Positions 50,869 to 60,575 of a DNA stretch of 64,000 bases are shown here, piece by piece (the stretch's first letter is position 1; each line of letters opens with the position of its first letter). The DNA lies in contig NZ_QWGA01000006.1 in NCBI RefSeq assembly GCF_003576245.1, forward strand, positions 186,001 through 250,000. Reading direction: 5' to 3'. Origin of the DNA: Henriciella algicola (GTDB taxonomy: Bacteria > Pseudomonadota > Alphaproteobacteria > Caulobacterales > Hyphomonadaceae). The notes under the pieces were generated by a model that made no database searches, had not been told where the DNA came from, and saw only the letters and a program-made list of their open reading frames with translations. The position numbers and the translations under genes are program-made.

Positions 50869-52314
50869 ATGCGCCGCACGAACCTATTTCTCGCAGCCTG
50901 CACCTCAGCCCTCATGACCGGCCTGAGTGTTCCGACCGCCGCCATGGCATCACCGGCAACAGAGGTTGAACAGGACGACCGTCAATCGGCGCGGGCTTTG
51001 CTGGAAGACATTCTCAAACTGCGCACCGCAAAGGGCTATGGCCAGACAAAGGCTCAGGCCGAACTGCTGGCTGACAGACTTCGGGCGGCAGGCTTCACTG
51101 ACGATCAGATCGACATTCCGACGATGACCATCGATGGCGAAGAGGTCGCCAGCTTTCTCGTGCGATATCCCGGCAAGACTGGCAGCGAGCTCTCGCCGAT
51201 TGCACTCATCGCACACATGGATGTCGTCGACGCGTCGACCGAGAACTGGGCAACGGATCCTTATCAGCCGGTTGAGAAGGATGGGTATCTCTATGCAAGG
51301 GGCGCCGTCGATAACAAGGCTGGTATTGCGCTTCTGGTCAGCACATTCATCCGCCTCAAACAGGAAGGCTTCGAGCCTGAGCGCGACCTTGTCATTGCCT
51401 TCTCCGGAGACGAGGAGACAGGTATGCAAACGACGCGGAAACTCACCCAGCACCCTTGGGTGAATGGCGCGGAATATGCGCTGAACTCCGATGCTGGCGT
51501 CGGTTCTGTTGACAGCGAGGGCCTTAACCCGAGCTATTCGATCCAGTCTGCCGAAAAGACCTATGCGACTTTCCACCTGACGGCCCGCAATGAAGGCGGC
51601 CACAGTTCGGCGCCCCGCGCCGACAACGCGCTGTTTGATATCGCGGACGTTATCGACGCTGTGCGATCATTGAGCTTCCCCATCGGCTTCAACGACATCA
51701 CACGTCAAATGGCGCGTGATCTCGCCGAGAGCGAAGGCGGTAGATTCGCAGCCGCAATTGAAACGCTGATCGAGAACCCAGGTGACAAAGCCGCGCGCGA
51801 GACGATTGAGGCTCACGAGGCGGGAACACACTTTCTTTACACAACCTGCGTCCCGACAATGCTATCTGCAGGCACCGCAGAAAACGCGCTACCTCAAAAG
51901 GCGGAGCTGACGGTCAATTGCCGCATCCTTCCCGGCACGTCGGTGCAGAGCGTGCAGGACGCAATTTCAGACGCCGTAGCCAATCCAGACATCTCCATCG
52001 ACCTTGTGGGCGAGCCGCTGGAAAGCCCGGTTTCACCAATCAACGAGGAGCTGTTCGCTTCGATACGATCCGCTGTACACGCCATCTATCCAGATGCACC
52101 GGTCAAACCGTCCATGTCCTCAGGCGGAACTGACGGCAAAGAGTTTCGTGCCGCCGGCATCCCGACCTATGGCGCCGGAGCGATCACTCTGGTGCGTCCT
52201 GACGACTACCGCGCACACGGTATTGATGAGCGTCTCCCGCTAGAGAGTTATTACGATCAGCTCACTTTCTGGGACGTACTGCTCAAGGATCTCGCAGGGG
52301 AGGACGACCAGTGA
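50869..52314 (+). CDS. Secreted M20-family metallopeptidase
   Basis: A 481-residue exported peptidase. The signal peptide ends near T-A-A-M-A (about residue 27). The M20 metal and catalytic residues are in place: LIAHMDVVDAS, RGAVDNKAG (bridging Asp), SGDEETG (catalytic Glu), NSDAGVG, and a late His in YRAHGIDERLP following GGTDGKEFRAAGIPTYG. The family removes C-terminal residues from peptides or cleaves N-acyl amino acids using two zinc ions. AGAAGGAG lies seven bases before the ATG. Its stop overlaps the next gene start (GTGA), forming a tight run with two M24 peptidases. Confidence 0.9.
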   Translation: MRRTNLFLAACTSALMTGLSVPTAAMASPATEVEQDDRQSARALLEDILKLRTAKGYGQTKAQAELLADRLRAAGFTDDQIDIPTMTIDGEEVASFLVRYPGKTGSELSPIALIAHMDVVDASTENWATDPYQPVEKDGYLYARGAVDNKAGIALLVSTFIRLKQEGFEPERDLVIAFSGDEETGMQTTRKLTQHPWVNGAEYALNSDAGVGSVDSEGLNPSYSIQSAEKTYATFHLTARNEGGHSSAPRADNALFDIADVIDAVRSLSFPIGFNDITRQMARDLAESEGGRFAAAIETLIENPGDKAARETIEAHEAGTHFLYTTCVPTMLSAGTAENALPQKAELTVNCRILPGTSVQSVQDAISDAVANPDISIDLVGEPLESPVSPINEELFASIRSAVHAIYPDAPVKPSMSSGGTDGKEFRAAGIPTYGAGAITLVRPDDYRAHGIDERLPLESYYDQLTFWDVLLKDLAGEDDQ

Positions 52315-53576
52315 GCCACCGCAATTCATCCGCACTGAACAGACGCGGCTTCATCATGGCAGCAACCGGCACGGCATTGTCCGCGCCCCTGCTCGCGCGG
52401 CCAGGCTTTGCTCAAATCAAGACCAACCCGCAGATCAAGCGCGCAGCTCCCATTACACCCGAAGAACGTCAGGCGCGGCTTGCCAAGATCCAGGAGCTGA
52501 TGCGCCAGCAAGGCATTGGCGCCACGATTGTCGAAGCTGGCTCGTCCCTATTTTACTTCACTGGCATCAACTGGTGGCGCAGTGAACGACTGACTGCGGC
52601 CCTCATCCCTGCAGAGGGTCAGGTCTGCATCGTGACACCAGAATTCGAAGAGCCCTCCATTGAGGAAATGCTTGTCGTCCCCGGCGAAGTCCGCATCTGG
52701 AACGAGCACGAGAATCCACACGCCCTCGTAGCCAGATGGATCAAGGAACAAGCACTTGGCAATCGCCCCGTCGCCATTGAGGACACGGTCCGTTTCTTCG
52801 CGGTCAACGGCCTGAAGAAGGAAAGTCCCGGTATCGAACTTGTCTCAGCCGAACCGATTGTGACAGCCTGCCGGATGATCAAATCGGATACTGAGCTCGC
52901 CCTTCTTCAGGAAGCTGCAGACATCGTCGACACTGCATACCGTAGCATTGATGGAAAAATCGAGCTCGGCATGGATGGCAAGGATGTCTTCGCGCTGATG
53001 AGCGCTGCGATCACCGAATTGGGCGGAACGTCTCCGTCGGGCGGCGTACAGATCAATGAGGGATCGGCGCTGCCCCACGGATCCAAGATCCGCGAAACCG
53101 TCCGGCCCGGCTCCGTCATCCTCATGGATTGCGGCTGCACCGTAGATGGCTATTTCGCCGACATCTCTCGAACGGCAGTCTATGGAGACCCGACCAAGCG
53201 CCAGAGGGAAGTCTACCGTCAGGTCCGCCTCGGACAGGAAGCAGCCATGGAGGCCGCCCGACCCGGCGCGACGGCGGGCGCCGTCGATGATGCTGTGCGC
53301 GCACTTTACGAAAGCATGGGCTATGGCCCGGGCTATGGCGTGCCCGGCCTGCCTCACCGGACCGGCCATGGCATCGGCCTCGACATTCATGAGCCCGTAA
53401 ACCTCGTTCACGGCGAGCAGACTGTCCTGTCGCCGGGCATGTGCTTTTCGAACGAACCTGGCCTCTACATCCCCGGCTCTTTCGGCGTCCGCATCGAGGA
53501 TTGTTTCTACACCTCTGAAAGCGGCCCGGTCTATTTCACTCAGCCTCCAAATTCTCTGGACGCCCCATTTGGCTAA
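52311..53576 (+). CDS. Tat-exported M24-family peptidase (Xaa-Pro type)
   Basis: A 421-residue peptidase. It starts with GTG at 52311, preceded by GGGGAGGA and overlapping the previous stop. Residues 10-34 are a twin-arginine signal (N-R-R-G-F-I-M-A then a hydrophobic stretch to PGFAQ), so it is folded with metal before export. The creatinase/prolidase fold keeps all metal ligands: MDCGCTVDGYFADISRT (two Asp), LPHRTGHGIGLDIHEP (His), SNEPG and RIEDC (two Glu). The family cleaves N-terminal residues before proline. Together with the next gene it makes a pair of exported M24 enzymes, probably handling proline-containing fragments. Confidence 0.92.
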   Translation: MSHRNSSALNRRGFIMAATGTALSAPLLARPGFAQIKTNPQIKRAAPITPEERQARLAKIQELMRQQGIGATIVEAGSSLFYFTGINWWRSERLTAALIPAEGQVCIVTPEFEEPSIEEMLVVPGEVRIWNEHENPHALVARWIKEQALGNRPVAIEDTVRFFAVNGLKKESPGIELVSAEPIVTACRMIKSDTELALLQEAADIVDTAYRSIDGKIELGMDGKDVFALMSAAITELGGTSPSGGVQINEGSALPHGSKIRETVRPGSVILMDCGCTVDGYFADISRTAVYGDPTKRQREVYRQVRLGQEAAMEAARPGATAGAVDDAVRALYESMGYGPGYGVPGLPHRTGHGIGLDIHEPVNLVHGEQTVLSPGMCFSNEPGLYIPGSFGVRIEDCFYTSESGPVYFTQPPNSLDAPFG

Positions 53577-53595
53577 ACAACTTCAGGAGCCTTTC

Positions 53596-54954
53596 ATGCG
53601 CAAACTTATCTACGGCCTCTCTGCTGCAGCGATCCTCGCTGGCAGCCCCGCCACAGCTCAGGAACCTGCACAGGGCGAAGTCAGCATGTCGCCCGAAATG
53701 CCTGAAATTCTGACCCTGCGCGAGCGCGCCGCCATTGAAGACGCATGGCTTGGCGAGCGTCTCGACACCGTCGTACCGGCACTTATGCGCGAGAACGAGA
53801 TCGATATGTGGGTGCTCGTCGCCCGCGAGTACCTCGAAGATCCCGTCGTCGACACGATGCTCAATTCAACCAGCCTGCACGCACGCCGCCGCACCATCCT
53901 CGTTTTCCACGATCCGGGTGAAGGCCAAGACGTAGAACGCCTGACGGTCAGCCGCTATGGTCTGGGCGGATTCTTCGAGTCGGCCTGGAATCCAGAAGAG
54001 CAAGGTCACGACCAATGGGCTCGCTTCGCTGAGATCGTCGCAGAGCGTGACCCACAGAAGATCGCGCTCAATATCTCGTCGGTAAACGCTTTCGCAGATG
54101 GCCTCACAAGCAGCCAATATACGGATCTCGCCGAGGCCCTCGACCCGAAGTATCGCGAGCGCATCGTTTCAGGGTTCGATCTTTCGATTGGCTGGCTTGA
54201 AACCCGTATTCCGGCAGAGATGGAGTATTATGGCCATATCGTCCGCGTTGCACACAGCATCATCGGCGAAGCCTTCTCCACCAAGGTCATTACGCCGGGC
54301 GTGACCACGACGGACGATGTCGTCTGGTTCACTCGCCAGAAAACCGCTGACCTCGGCATTGATTCCTGGTTTCATAATTCCGTGCACATCTTCCGCGAAG
54401 GCGAAGAAGAAGAGCTCATGGGCGACGCCGTCATCGAGGAAGGTGACCTCCTCTGGATCGACCTTGGCATCGTTTATATGGGCCTCAGCACTGATACACA
54501 GCACCTCGCCTACGTCCTGAAAGATGGCGAAACTGATGCGCCAGAGGGCATCAAGGCCGGCCTGCGTGCCAGCAACGATGTCCAGGACGCGCTGACCTCG
54601 TCGTTCGAGACAGGGCTGACTGGCAACGAAATCCTCGAGATCGCACGCAAGAAAGCCATTGATGCCGGCCTTGAGCCGAGCATCTACAGCCACCCGATTG
54701 GCTATCACGGTCATGGCGCAGGCACCTCGATCGGTTTCTGGGACAATCAGGGCCCGACCGAGAAGGGCGAGTACCGTCTTCGTGCCAATACCGCCTGGTC
54801 GATCGAGCTCTACGCCAAGGAAGCGGTTCCTGAATGGGGCGGCCAGGAAATCACCTTCCGTACCGAAGAAGACGCGTTCTTCGATGGCGAGACCGTCACC
54901 TATATCGACGGTCGTCAGATCAAGCTTCACCTGATTGGCGACACTGAAGAGTAG
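53596..54954 (+). CDS. Secreted M24-family peptidase
   Basis: A 452-residue exported relative of the previous protein, starting at the ATG at 53596 (CAGGAG upstream) with a Sec-type signal peptide ending S-P-A-T-A-Q. The metal ligands remain recognisable though divergent: WIDLGIVYMGLSTDTQHLAY (two Asp, eleven residues apart), SHPIGYHGHGAGTSIGFW (His) and the Glu pair in SIELYAKE and EITFRTEEDAF. It uses the Sec route while its neighbour uses Tat. The two are not close duplicates, so they may act on different positions of the same substrate. Hairpins follow the gene. Confidence 0.87.
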   Translation: MRKLIYGLSAAAILAGSPATAQEPAQGEVSMSPEMPEILTLRERAAIEDAWLGERLDTVVPALMRENEIDMWVLVAREYLEDPVVDTMLNSTSLHARRRTILVFHDPGEGQDVERLTVSRYGLGGFFESAWNPEEQGHDQWARFAEIVAERDPQKIALNISSVNAFADGLTSSQYTDLAEALDPKYRERIVSGFDLSIGWLETRIPAEMEYYGHIVRVAHSIIGEAFSTKVITPGVTTTDDVVWFTRQKTADLGIDSWFHNSVHIFREGEEEELMGDAVIEEGDLLWIDLGIVYMGLSTDTQHLAYVLKDGETDAPEGIKAGLRASNDVQDALTSSFETGLTGNEILEIARKKAIDAGLEPSIYSHPIGYHGHGAGTSIGFWDNQGPTEKGEYRLRANTAWSIELYAKEAVPEWGGQEITFRTEEDAFFDGETVTYIDGRQIKLHLIGDTEE

Positions 54955-54964
54955 CGCTTACAGG

Positions 54965-55031
54965 TTCATCCTGCACCTGGATGAAACCCGCTGGCCGGAG
55001 GCGTGCCTGCCCTGAGAAGGCACGCCTCCGG
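54965..55031 (+). terminator. Double hairpin terminator after the M24 genes
   Basis: TTCATCC/GGATGAA (54965-54985, loop TGCACCT) is followed by the perfect 14-bp stem CCGGAGGCGTGCCT/AGGCACGCCTCCGG (54995-55031, 9-base loop), then CGGCAATTTT. The second is a strong terminator or transcript stabiliser. The rest of the 299-base gap up to the MFS gene shows nothing else I can name. Confidence 0.75.
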
Positions 55032-55253
55032 TCGGCAATTTTGACTCCCTACGGACCTGTAGGGACGCGACCGAGCCTGCGCGTGGGCGGTGACAAATTG
55101 TCATCCGCTGCACCTCATCGCTTGGACCCGCGCCCATGGCCATGCAATGCAATGCTTCGATCGCCAGCGATTGAAGGGATTGCAGACCACGGCCGACCTT
55201 CGTTCCCTACCCAGACCTGAGACAAGGTCCCCCCTGCCTGGCGCGGAGCGTTG

Positions 55254-56633
55254 ATGATGCGCCCCGGGTCCTCGCATGCCAGTGAACCAGACATAATCGG
55301 CGCCAAAAAACCTGAGCGCCAGTCGGGGCAGTCGGCCCCGTCGGACCGTTTCAGGACCGGCGCCTGGTGGACCGTTCTCCTGCTCAGCATCTTCTACGTC
55401 ATCTCCTATATCGACCGCGTCATTCCCAGCCTGCTGGTGACTCCGCTCAAACAAGGCTTCGACATCAGCGACCTCGAGTTCGGCTTGCTGTTCGGAGGGG
55501 CGTTCGCCGTCTTCTACGGACTGCTCGGTCTGCCCATTGCCCGCGCTGTCGATCGGGGCAATCGCAAACACCTGATCTTTGCAGGCGTGTTGATCTGGAG
55601 TGCCTGTACCTTCGCATCGGGACTGGCGACAGGCTTCTGGATGTTGGTATTGATGCGAATTGGCCTCGCTGTCGGCGAGGCTGTGCTTTCGCCCGCTGCT
55701 TACTCCATGATTGGCGACCTCTTTCCGCCCGAGCGCCGCTCGTTGCCGTCAGCCATTTATGCCGCGGCAGGGAATATGGGGACTTATGGCGCGTACATAG
55801 CCGGCGCCGGGATCTTTGCTGCCGTTTCCACGCCGCCCGTCGCCTCATTCTTCAGCCTGAATGGCATCGATACATGGCAGATCGTATTCTTCATTGTCGG
55901 CCTGCCGGGCATTCTCGTCGCCCTCATCTTTTTCGCAACGACGTCTGAACCCAGCCGAAGCAATAATGCCGGAACATCTGATCAAAACCTCAAGGCTGCC
56001 CTGCACTTCTTCGCCCGACGAGCGCGGCTCTTCGGCGGCCTGTTTATTGGGGCGAGCTTCATTACCGTAATCATTTTCGCCTACGGGGCCTGGGCGCCTG
56101 AATTCTTGCACCGGACCTTTGGTTGGTCGGTCGAGAAGGCTGCCGTCAGCTATGGAACGACGGGCGTTATCTCAAGCGCGCTCGGCACGCTGTTCTTCAA
56201 CCGGCTATCGGAGGCCCTCACCCGAAAGGGACGACGCGATGGTATCGTTCTCGCGGCTATTAGCGCTTCAACACTCGGTTGCATCGCAGCCAGCCTTGCC
56301 GCCCTGATGCCGAGCGCGACGTTGTCAGTCGCCGCGATGGGTGTGATGATCTTCTGTCTTTCGGGATGCAGCAATGTGATCGTGATCTCAAACCAGTTCA
56401 CCGTCCCATCACACTTTCGCGCGACCGCCATCGCCATCATGTTCATGTGCACGATACTGATCGGTCTCGGCGTCGGGCCGCCGCTGGTTGCCTGGCTTGC
56501 TGGCGTCTTCTTCACCGGGCCCACAGGAATTGGACCCGCACTGGCCCTTGTTTCCATCGGCATGCTGATACCGTCCGTCGCCTGCTTGTTATGGGCAAGA
56601 GGCGTCTACACGACAGAAGCTCAGTCTTCTTAG
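55254..56633 (+). CDS. MFS transporter
   Basis: A 459-residue carrier with 12 spans after a 45-residue polar N-terminus. Helix 1 has FYVISYIDRVIPSLLVTPLK, the loop 2-3 signature is LGLPIARAVDRGNRKHLIFA, and helix 4-5 reads RIGLAVGEAVLSPAAYSMIG. It resembles the spinster-like carrier at 30959 but is clearly distinct. It probably imports the product of the upstream exported hydrolases into the cytosol. I start it at the ATG at 55254 (GGAG five bases upstream); TTG and ATG codons lie on either side. It is convergent with the sigma-54 regulator gene. Confidence 0.9.
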   Translation: MMRPGSSHASEPDIIGAKKPERQSGQSAPSDRFRTGAWWTVLLLSIFYVISYIDRVIPSLLVTPLKQGFDISDLEFGLLFGGAFAVFYGLLGLPIARAVDRGNRKHLIFAGVLIWSACTFASGLATGFWMLVLMRIGLAVGEAVLSPAAYSMIGDLFPPERRSLPSAIYAAAGNMGTYGAYIAGAGIFAAVSTPPVASFFSLNGIDTWQIVFFIVGLPGILVALIFFATTSEPSRSNNAGTSDQNLKAALHFFARRARLFGGLFIGASFITVIIFAYGAWAPEFLHRTFGWSVEKAAVSYGTTGVISSALGTLFFNRLSEALTRKGRRDGIVLAAISASTLGCIAASLAALMPSATLSVAAMGVMIFCLSGCSNVIVISNQFTVPSHFRATAIAIMFMCTILIGLGVGPPLVAWLAGVFFTGPTGIGPALALVSIGMLIPSVACLLWARGVYTTEAQSS

Positions 56634-56660
56634 GGCGCGGCGCGTTAGACGGCCCGAAAT

Positions 56661-58058
56661 CTAGACCGACTCCCAGCTCGCTTTCTTGCGGTAGATCGTG
56701 GACGGGTTGATCTCCAGCCGCTTTGCGGCAGCCACGATGTTACCCCGCGAGAGCGCGATGGCACGCTCGATCGCCTTCTTCTCCGTCAGCCAGAGCGGTT
56801 CGCATCCATAATCCTCGGGCGGAGGCGCGGCTGGCTGATTGCGGGAGGCATTCTCTGGAAGCGCGGCACCGGTGTGCGAAGCGGTAATTGGCGTGCGCGC
56901 GGGCAACATATCGACCGTCACCTCACCGCCAGTCTGCATCACTGCAATCTGGCGGATCAGATTCTCCAGCTCGCGCACATTGCCAGGCCAGGTATGGGAT
57001 ACCAGCCACTCCTGCGCCTCGCGCGAAAACCCGGTAAACGTCTTGGCCTCTTCGCGCCCGAAACGCTCCAGCAGGCTTTCAGCAAGAAGCAGAACGTCGC
57101 CGCCACGTTCGGCAAGCGGTGGCAGCGCGACCGGGATGACGTGCAGGCGATAGTAGAGATCCTCGCGGAGCTGTCCGTCCTGAATAGCCTGAAGCGGATC
57201 CCTGTTCGTCGCCGCAATGATGCGAATATCGGCCTTGCAGAGCGTGCTTTCGCCGACCCGGGAGAACTCTCCCAATTGCAGGAAGCGCAACAGTTTTGGT
57301 TGGAGGTCAATCGGCATCTCCCCCAGCTCATCGAGGAACAGGGTTCCGCCGTCGGCAAGTTGCGCGGCGCCGGTCCGGTCAGCTGTTGCGCCCGTGAAGG
57401 CTCCTTTTACATGACCAAATATCTCACTTTCGATGAGGTCTTTCGGGATCGCACCGCAATTCAGCGCAACGAACCGCGCCTTTCTGCGAGGGCTCATCTC
57501 GTGCACGGCCCGCGCCACAAGTTCCTTCCCCGTGCCGGTTTCGCCCGTCACGAACACACTCGCGCGCGATGGCGCGGCCGCTTCTATGGTCTTGAACACT
57601 CCCTGCATGACGAGAGAGCGGCCTATGATCCCGCAGAAATCTGATCGGTCGACTTCGGCTTCATAGGTCGCAACAGTTTTCTTGAGCTGGAAGTTATCGC
57701 GCGCATTGCGCACCGTTACTTTCAGGCGTTCAGACGAAGTCGGCTTCACTACGAAATCGTGCGCGCCGCGCCGCATGGCGTCGACCGCAACGGTCATTGA
57801 ACCCGTTGCCGTGATCACGATGACCGGGGCCGCCAGCTGGTCACGGGTCCAGCGGTCCAGCAGGTCAAGTCCGTCCGCGTCCGGCAGTTTAAGGTCGAGA
57901 AGAATGCAGGATGGCGCCTCATTCTGAACGCTCGCCAATGCCTTCGCACCGGTGTCTGCTATCTCGATACGATCGAACTCACGCTTCAGATGCGCCTCAT
58001 AGGTGCGCGCGAGCGACGGCGTATCCTCAACGATCAGCAGCTTGGACTTAGTCGTCAT
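56661..58058 (-). CDS. Sigma-54-dependent response regulator (NtrC/LuxO-like)
   Basis: A 465-residue activator. The receiver (about 5-120) has acidic pair Glu11-Asp12 and acceptor Asp55 (CILLDLKLPDADG). The AAA+ domain (about 140-370) has Walker A GETGTGKEL, the sigma-54 contact loop GAFTGA, and Walker B GGTLFLDELGEMP. The C-terminal Fis-type helix-turn-helix reads AAAKRLEINPSTIYRKKASW. It would activate sigma-54 promoters once phosphorylated. It overlaps its kinase gene by 11 bases and lies beside exopolysaccharide genes, so polysaccharide or biofilm control is a fair guess. I found no convincing sigma-54 site in the adjacent gaps. Confidence 0.93.
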   Translation of the reverse strand: MTTKSKLLIVEDTPSLARTYEAHLKREFDRIEIADTGAKALASVQNEAPSCILLDLKLPDADGLDLLDRWTRDQLAAPVIVITATGSMTVAVDAMRRGAHDFVVKPTSSERLKVTVRNARDNFQLKKTVATYEAEVDRSDFCGIIGRSLVMQGVFKTIEAAAPSRASVFVTGETGTGKELVARAVHEMSPRRKARFVALNCGAIPKDLIESEIFGHVKGAFTGATADRTGAAQLADGGTLFLDELGEMPIDLQPKLLRFLQLGEFSRVGESTLCKADIRIIAATNRDPLQAIQDGQLREDLYYRLHVIPVALPPLAERGGDVLLLAESLLERFGREEAKTFTGFSREAQEWLVSHTWPGNVRELENLIRQIAVMQTGGEVTVDMLPARTPITASHTGAALPENASRNQPAAPPPEDYGCEPLWLTEKKAIERAIALSRGNIVAAAKRLEINPSTIYRKKASWESV

Positions 58059-60387
58059 CGCGCGGCACCTTTATGTAGGCGTGTCGGAGCTCGCGGACGA
58101 CCGCGTCTGCTTCCGTCTTCATGCGGTTGATCAGCTCGTCCCGGCCAGCTGCTGTATCTTGAGCCGCATGCTGCTCCAGCTCGAAGGCCAGCGCGCTCAG
58201 ACGGGTCGCCCCGACATTCGCTGCGGCCCCCTTTATCGCGTGAGCGAGGTGTTCAAGCTCGCGTCCATCGACCTCTGACAGTTTAGGCAGCCGCCAATCG
58301 AGCTCATCAACGAACATTTCCGCAATGCCGCTGAACGCTTCAAGATCACCCGACCAGAGCGCCTCAACCTCTTCCCGCATGATCGCTGTTGCGCCGGCGG
58401 CCTCCGCCGAAGCGTCCGCCTCCGTAAGCCAGTTGGCCAATTCGTGCCGCAAGGCATCTGGGCGTACTGGTTTTGTGAGGTAGCTATTTACCCCGATAGC
58501 CAGAGCGGAGTCGCGGTCTTCCTTGAGCGCGTGAGCGGTCATCGCAACAATCGGTCCTTTATAGCCTCTCTCGCGCAGAATCCGTGTCGCTTCGAGGCCG
58601 TCGAGGATTGGCATCGAGACGTCCATCAGAATTACATCGAATTCGCTATGGAGGGCTGTGTCCACGGCAGCAGCGCCGTCTGTGACATGCTGATATTCAA
58701 GACCAAGCCGCTCCAGCATGGTCTTGGCGACCATTGCATTCGTTTCGCTGTCTTCTGCGATCAGCACGCGGCCCTTCAGCTTGGCATTGGTCTCGGCGGG
58801 GGACGCTTCAATTGTCGGCACATCGACGGCGCGCTCGACTGGCAGCGTCACAGCAAATGTCGACCCGACGCCGGGGGCGCTCGTCAGCCGGATGCGCCCG
58901 CCCATTATGTCTATAAGCTCCTTACAGATCGCCAGACCAAGACCCGCTCCACCATGGGACCGGGACTTCGAGGAATCGGCCTGTTTAAAGCGATCAAAGA
59001 GGACCGCCTGATCCTTCTTCGAAATACCAATGCCCGTATCGCGCACCTCAAACTGCATCGTGCCGGACTGTTCGCCGCCGAGATAGCTGATCGATACGTC
59101 CACACTGCCGCGCGACGTGAATTTGAGGGCATTCCCAACGAGATTGATGAGGACCTGACGGATCTTGCCAGCATCAGCCCTGAACTGGCCTTCGGGCACA
59201 TCGACGGACGTGTTGAGCTCAATGTTTTTCTTCGCCGCCATTGCGGAGAACAGCTCACTTATCATCTCGGCCTTGCGGTGAGGGCTGAAGACGGTTGGCT
59301 CCAGATCCACCTCGCCAGCTTCAATGCGTGAAAGATCCAGCAGATCATCGATCAATATCAGGAGTGTCTCGGCCGAATGCTCGGCGGCCTGAATCAGGTT
59401 GCGCGCTTCTGGGTCGATACGGTCAGGGTCGATAAGCGACAATGAACCGATGACCCCGTTCAACGGCGTCCGCATCTCATGGGACATATTCGCGAGGAAG
59501 TCTGATTTGGAGGCGCTGGCTTGTTCGGCGGCTTCCTTCGCATCGCGAAGCTGCCGTTCGAAAGCTATCCGACTGGAAATGTCGCGTATCACGCCATGAT
59601 AAAGCGTGCCTGCTTCGGTCTCTGTCCTGCGACCCACTACCTCGGTAGGGATGCGGACGCCTTCGCTGTCCTTGAATGCAATTTGCACCTGTACCGTGTT
59701 TTTATCACCGGTCAGTTTAACGCCTTGATGAGCCGCAGCCACCTGATCTTCGGGGATGAAGTCAAACGCACTTCGGCCGAGCATTGTCTCCTTCGTCATT
59801 TTCGCGAGTTCGCAGGCGCGCGAATTAACGTCGACGATCACCGCACTCTCATTGATGACGACAATCGCATCCGGCGATAGCTCGAACAGGCTCTGGAAAC
59901 GGATCTCGGAGCTGCGAAGTTGCTCCTGCGCCGCGCGCGCTTCGGTAATGTCTCGCAGATAAGCCGAAAAGAACTGGCGCCCGCCAAACTCGACAGGGGA
60001 TATCGCCAGTTCGACCAGAAGTTCGTCGCCCGCCTTGTTAACAGCAGGCACTTCAACACGTTTGTTGAGGACGGCGTGCTCACCGGTTGAGAGATATCTC
60101 TGCAAGCCATCATGGTGTGCGCTGCGCAGGTTTTCCGGGATGATGAGGTCGGAAAGGCGCGCCCCCACTGCTTCCTCGCGCTCATATCCGAAGACGCGTT
60201 CGGCTGCCGGATTGAACTCAACGACGAGACCGTCCTGGTTCATCATGATAATGCAATCTAGGGCTGCGTCGATCACCGCGTGCCGCAAGGCCGTGTCCCG
60301 CTCAATGGCGGCCAAAGTGGTCACTTGTTCGGACATGACGCCTCCCTTATTTGCATCGCCGTCCGACGGCGTTTTGGCGTTATCCAT
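58048..60387 (-). CDS. PAS-containing hybrid histidine kinase with receiver and Hpt domains
   Basis: A 779-residue soluble multi-step kinase. Two PAS domains (about 35-150 and 162-275) are followed by HisKA (FLANMSHEMRTPLNG, His303), an ATPase domain (LINLVGNALKFTSRGSVDVS, DTGIGISKKDQ, GAGLGLAICKELIDIMGG), a receiver (about 540-660, DVILMDVSMPILDG) and a C-terminal Hpt domain (about 690-775, LAHAIKGAAANVGA). All steps of a phosphorelay are therefore on one chain, handing phosphate to the NtrC-type regulator encoded just downstream. There is no membrane segment, so the PAS domains probably sense redox, light or a small ligand in the cytosol. AGGAGAG precedes the ATG; a second possible start is at 60336. 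Confidence 0.93.
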   Translation of the reverse strand: MDNAKTPSDGDANKGGVMSEQVTTLAAIERDTALRHAVIDAALDCIIMMNQDGLVVEFNPAAERVFGYEREEAVGARLSDLIIPENLRSAHHDGLQRYLSTGEHAVLNKRVEVPAVNKAGDELLVELAISPVEFGGRQFFSAYLRDITEARAAQEQLRSSEIRFQSLFELSPDAIVVINESAVIVDVNSRACELAKMTKETMLGRSAFDFIPEDQVAAAHQGVKLTGDKNTVQVQIAFKDSEGVRIPTEVVGRRTETEAGTLYHGVIRDISSRIAFERQLRDAKEAAEQASASKSDFLANMSHEMRTPLNGVIGSLSLIDPDRIDPEARNLIQAAEHSAETLLILIDDLLDLSRIEAGEVDLEPTVFSPHRKAEMISELFSAMAAKKNIELNTSVDVPEGQFRADAGKIRQVLINLVGNALKFTSRGSVDVSISYLGGEQSGTMQFEVRDTGIGISKKDQAVLFDRFKQADSSKSRSHGGAGLGLAICKELIDIMGGRIRLTSAPGVGSTFAVTLPVERAVDVPTIEASPAETNAKLKGRVLIAEDSETNAMVAKTMLERLGLEYQHVTDGAAAVDTALHSEFDVILMDVSMPILDGLEATRILRERGYKGPIVAMTAHALKEDRDSALAIGVNSYLTKPVRPDALRHELANWLTEADASAEAAGATAIMREEVEALWSGDLEAFSGIAEMFVDELDWRLPKLSEVDGRELEHLAHAIKGAAANVGATRLSALAFELEQHAAQDTAAGRDELINRMKTEADAVVRELRHAYIKVPRDDD

Positions 60388-60575
60388 TGTACTTCTCTCC
60401 TGAGGGGATCACATGCCTTGCAAAATTCGGCACATCCTCGCGAAGAGAAAAAAGTTATTAGAAACAGCGCAAAGTCTGGGACCGCGCAGCAAAGCACGAT
60501 CCCAGACTGCAAAGTGCATCATTTTTCCTCGCAATTTGCAAATCAGATCATTGCATTTTGCGAAAAATTTTCCCT

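Noticed and set aside
60388-60575. CGCAA-rich inverted repeat as a terminator for the glycosyltransferase fusion
   Set aside because: The arms match at only 8 of 10 positions with a long loop and no T run on the relevant strand.
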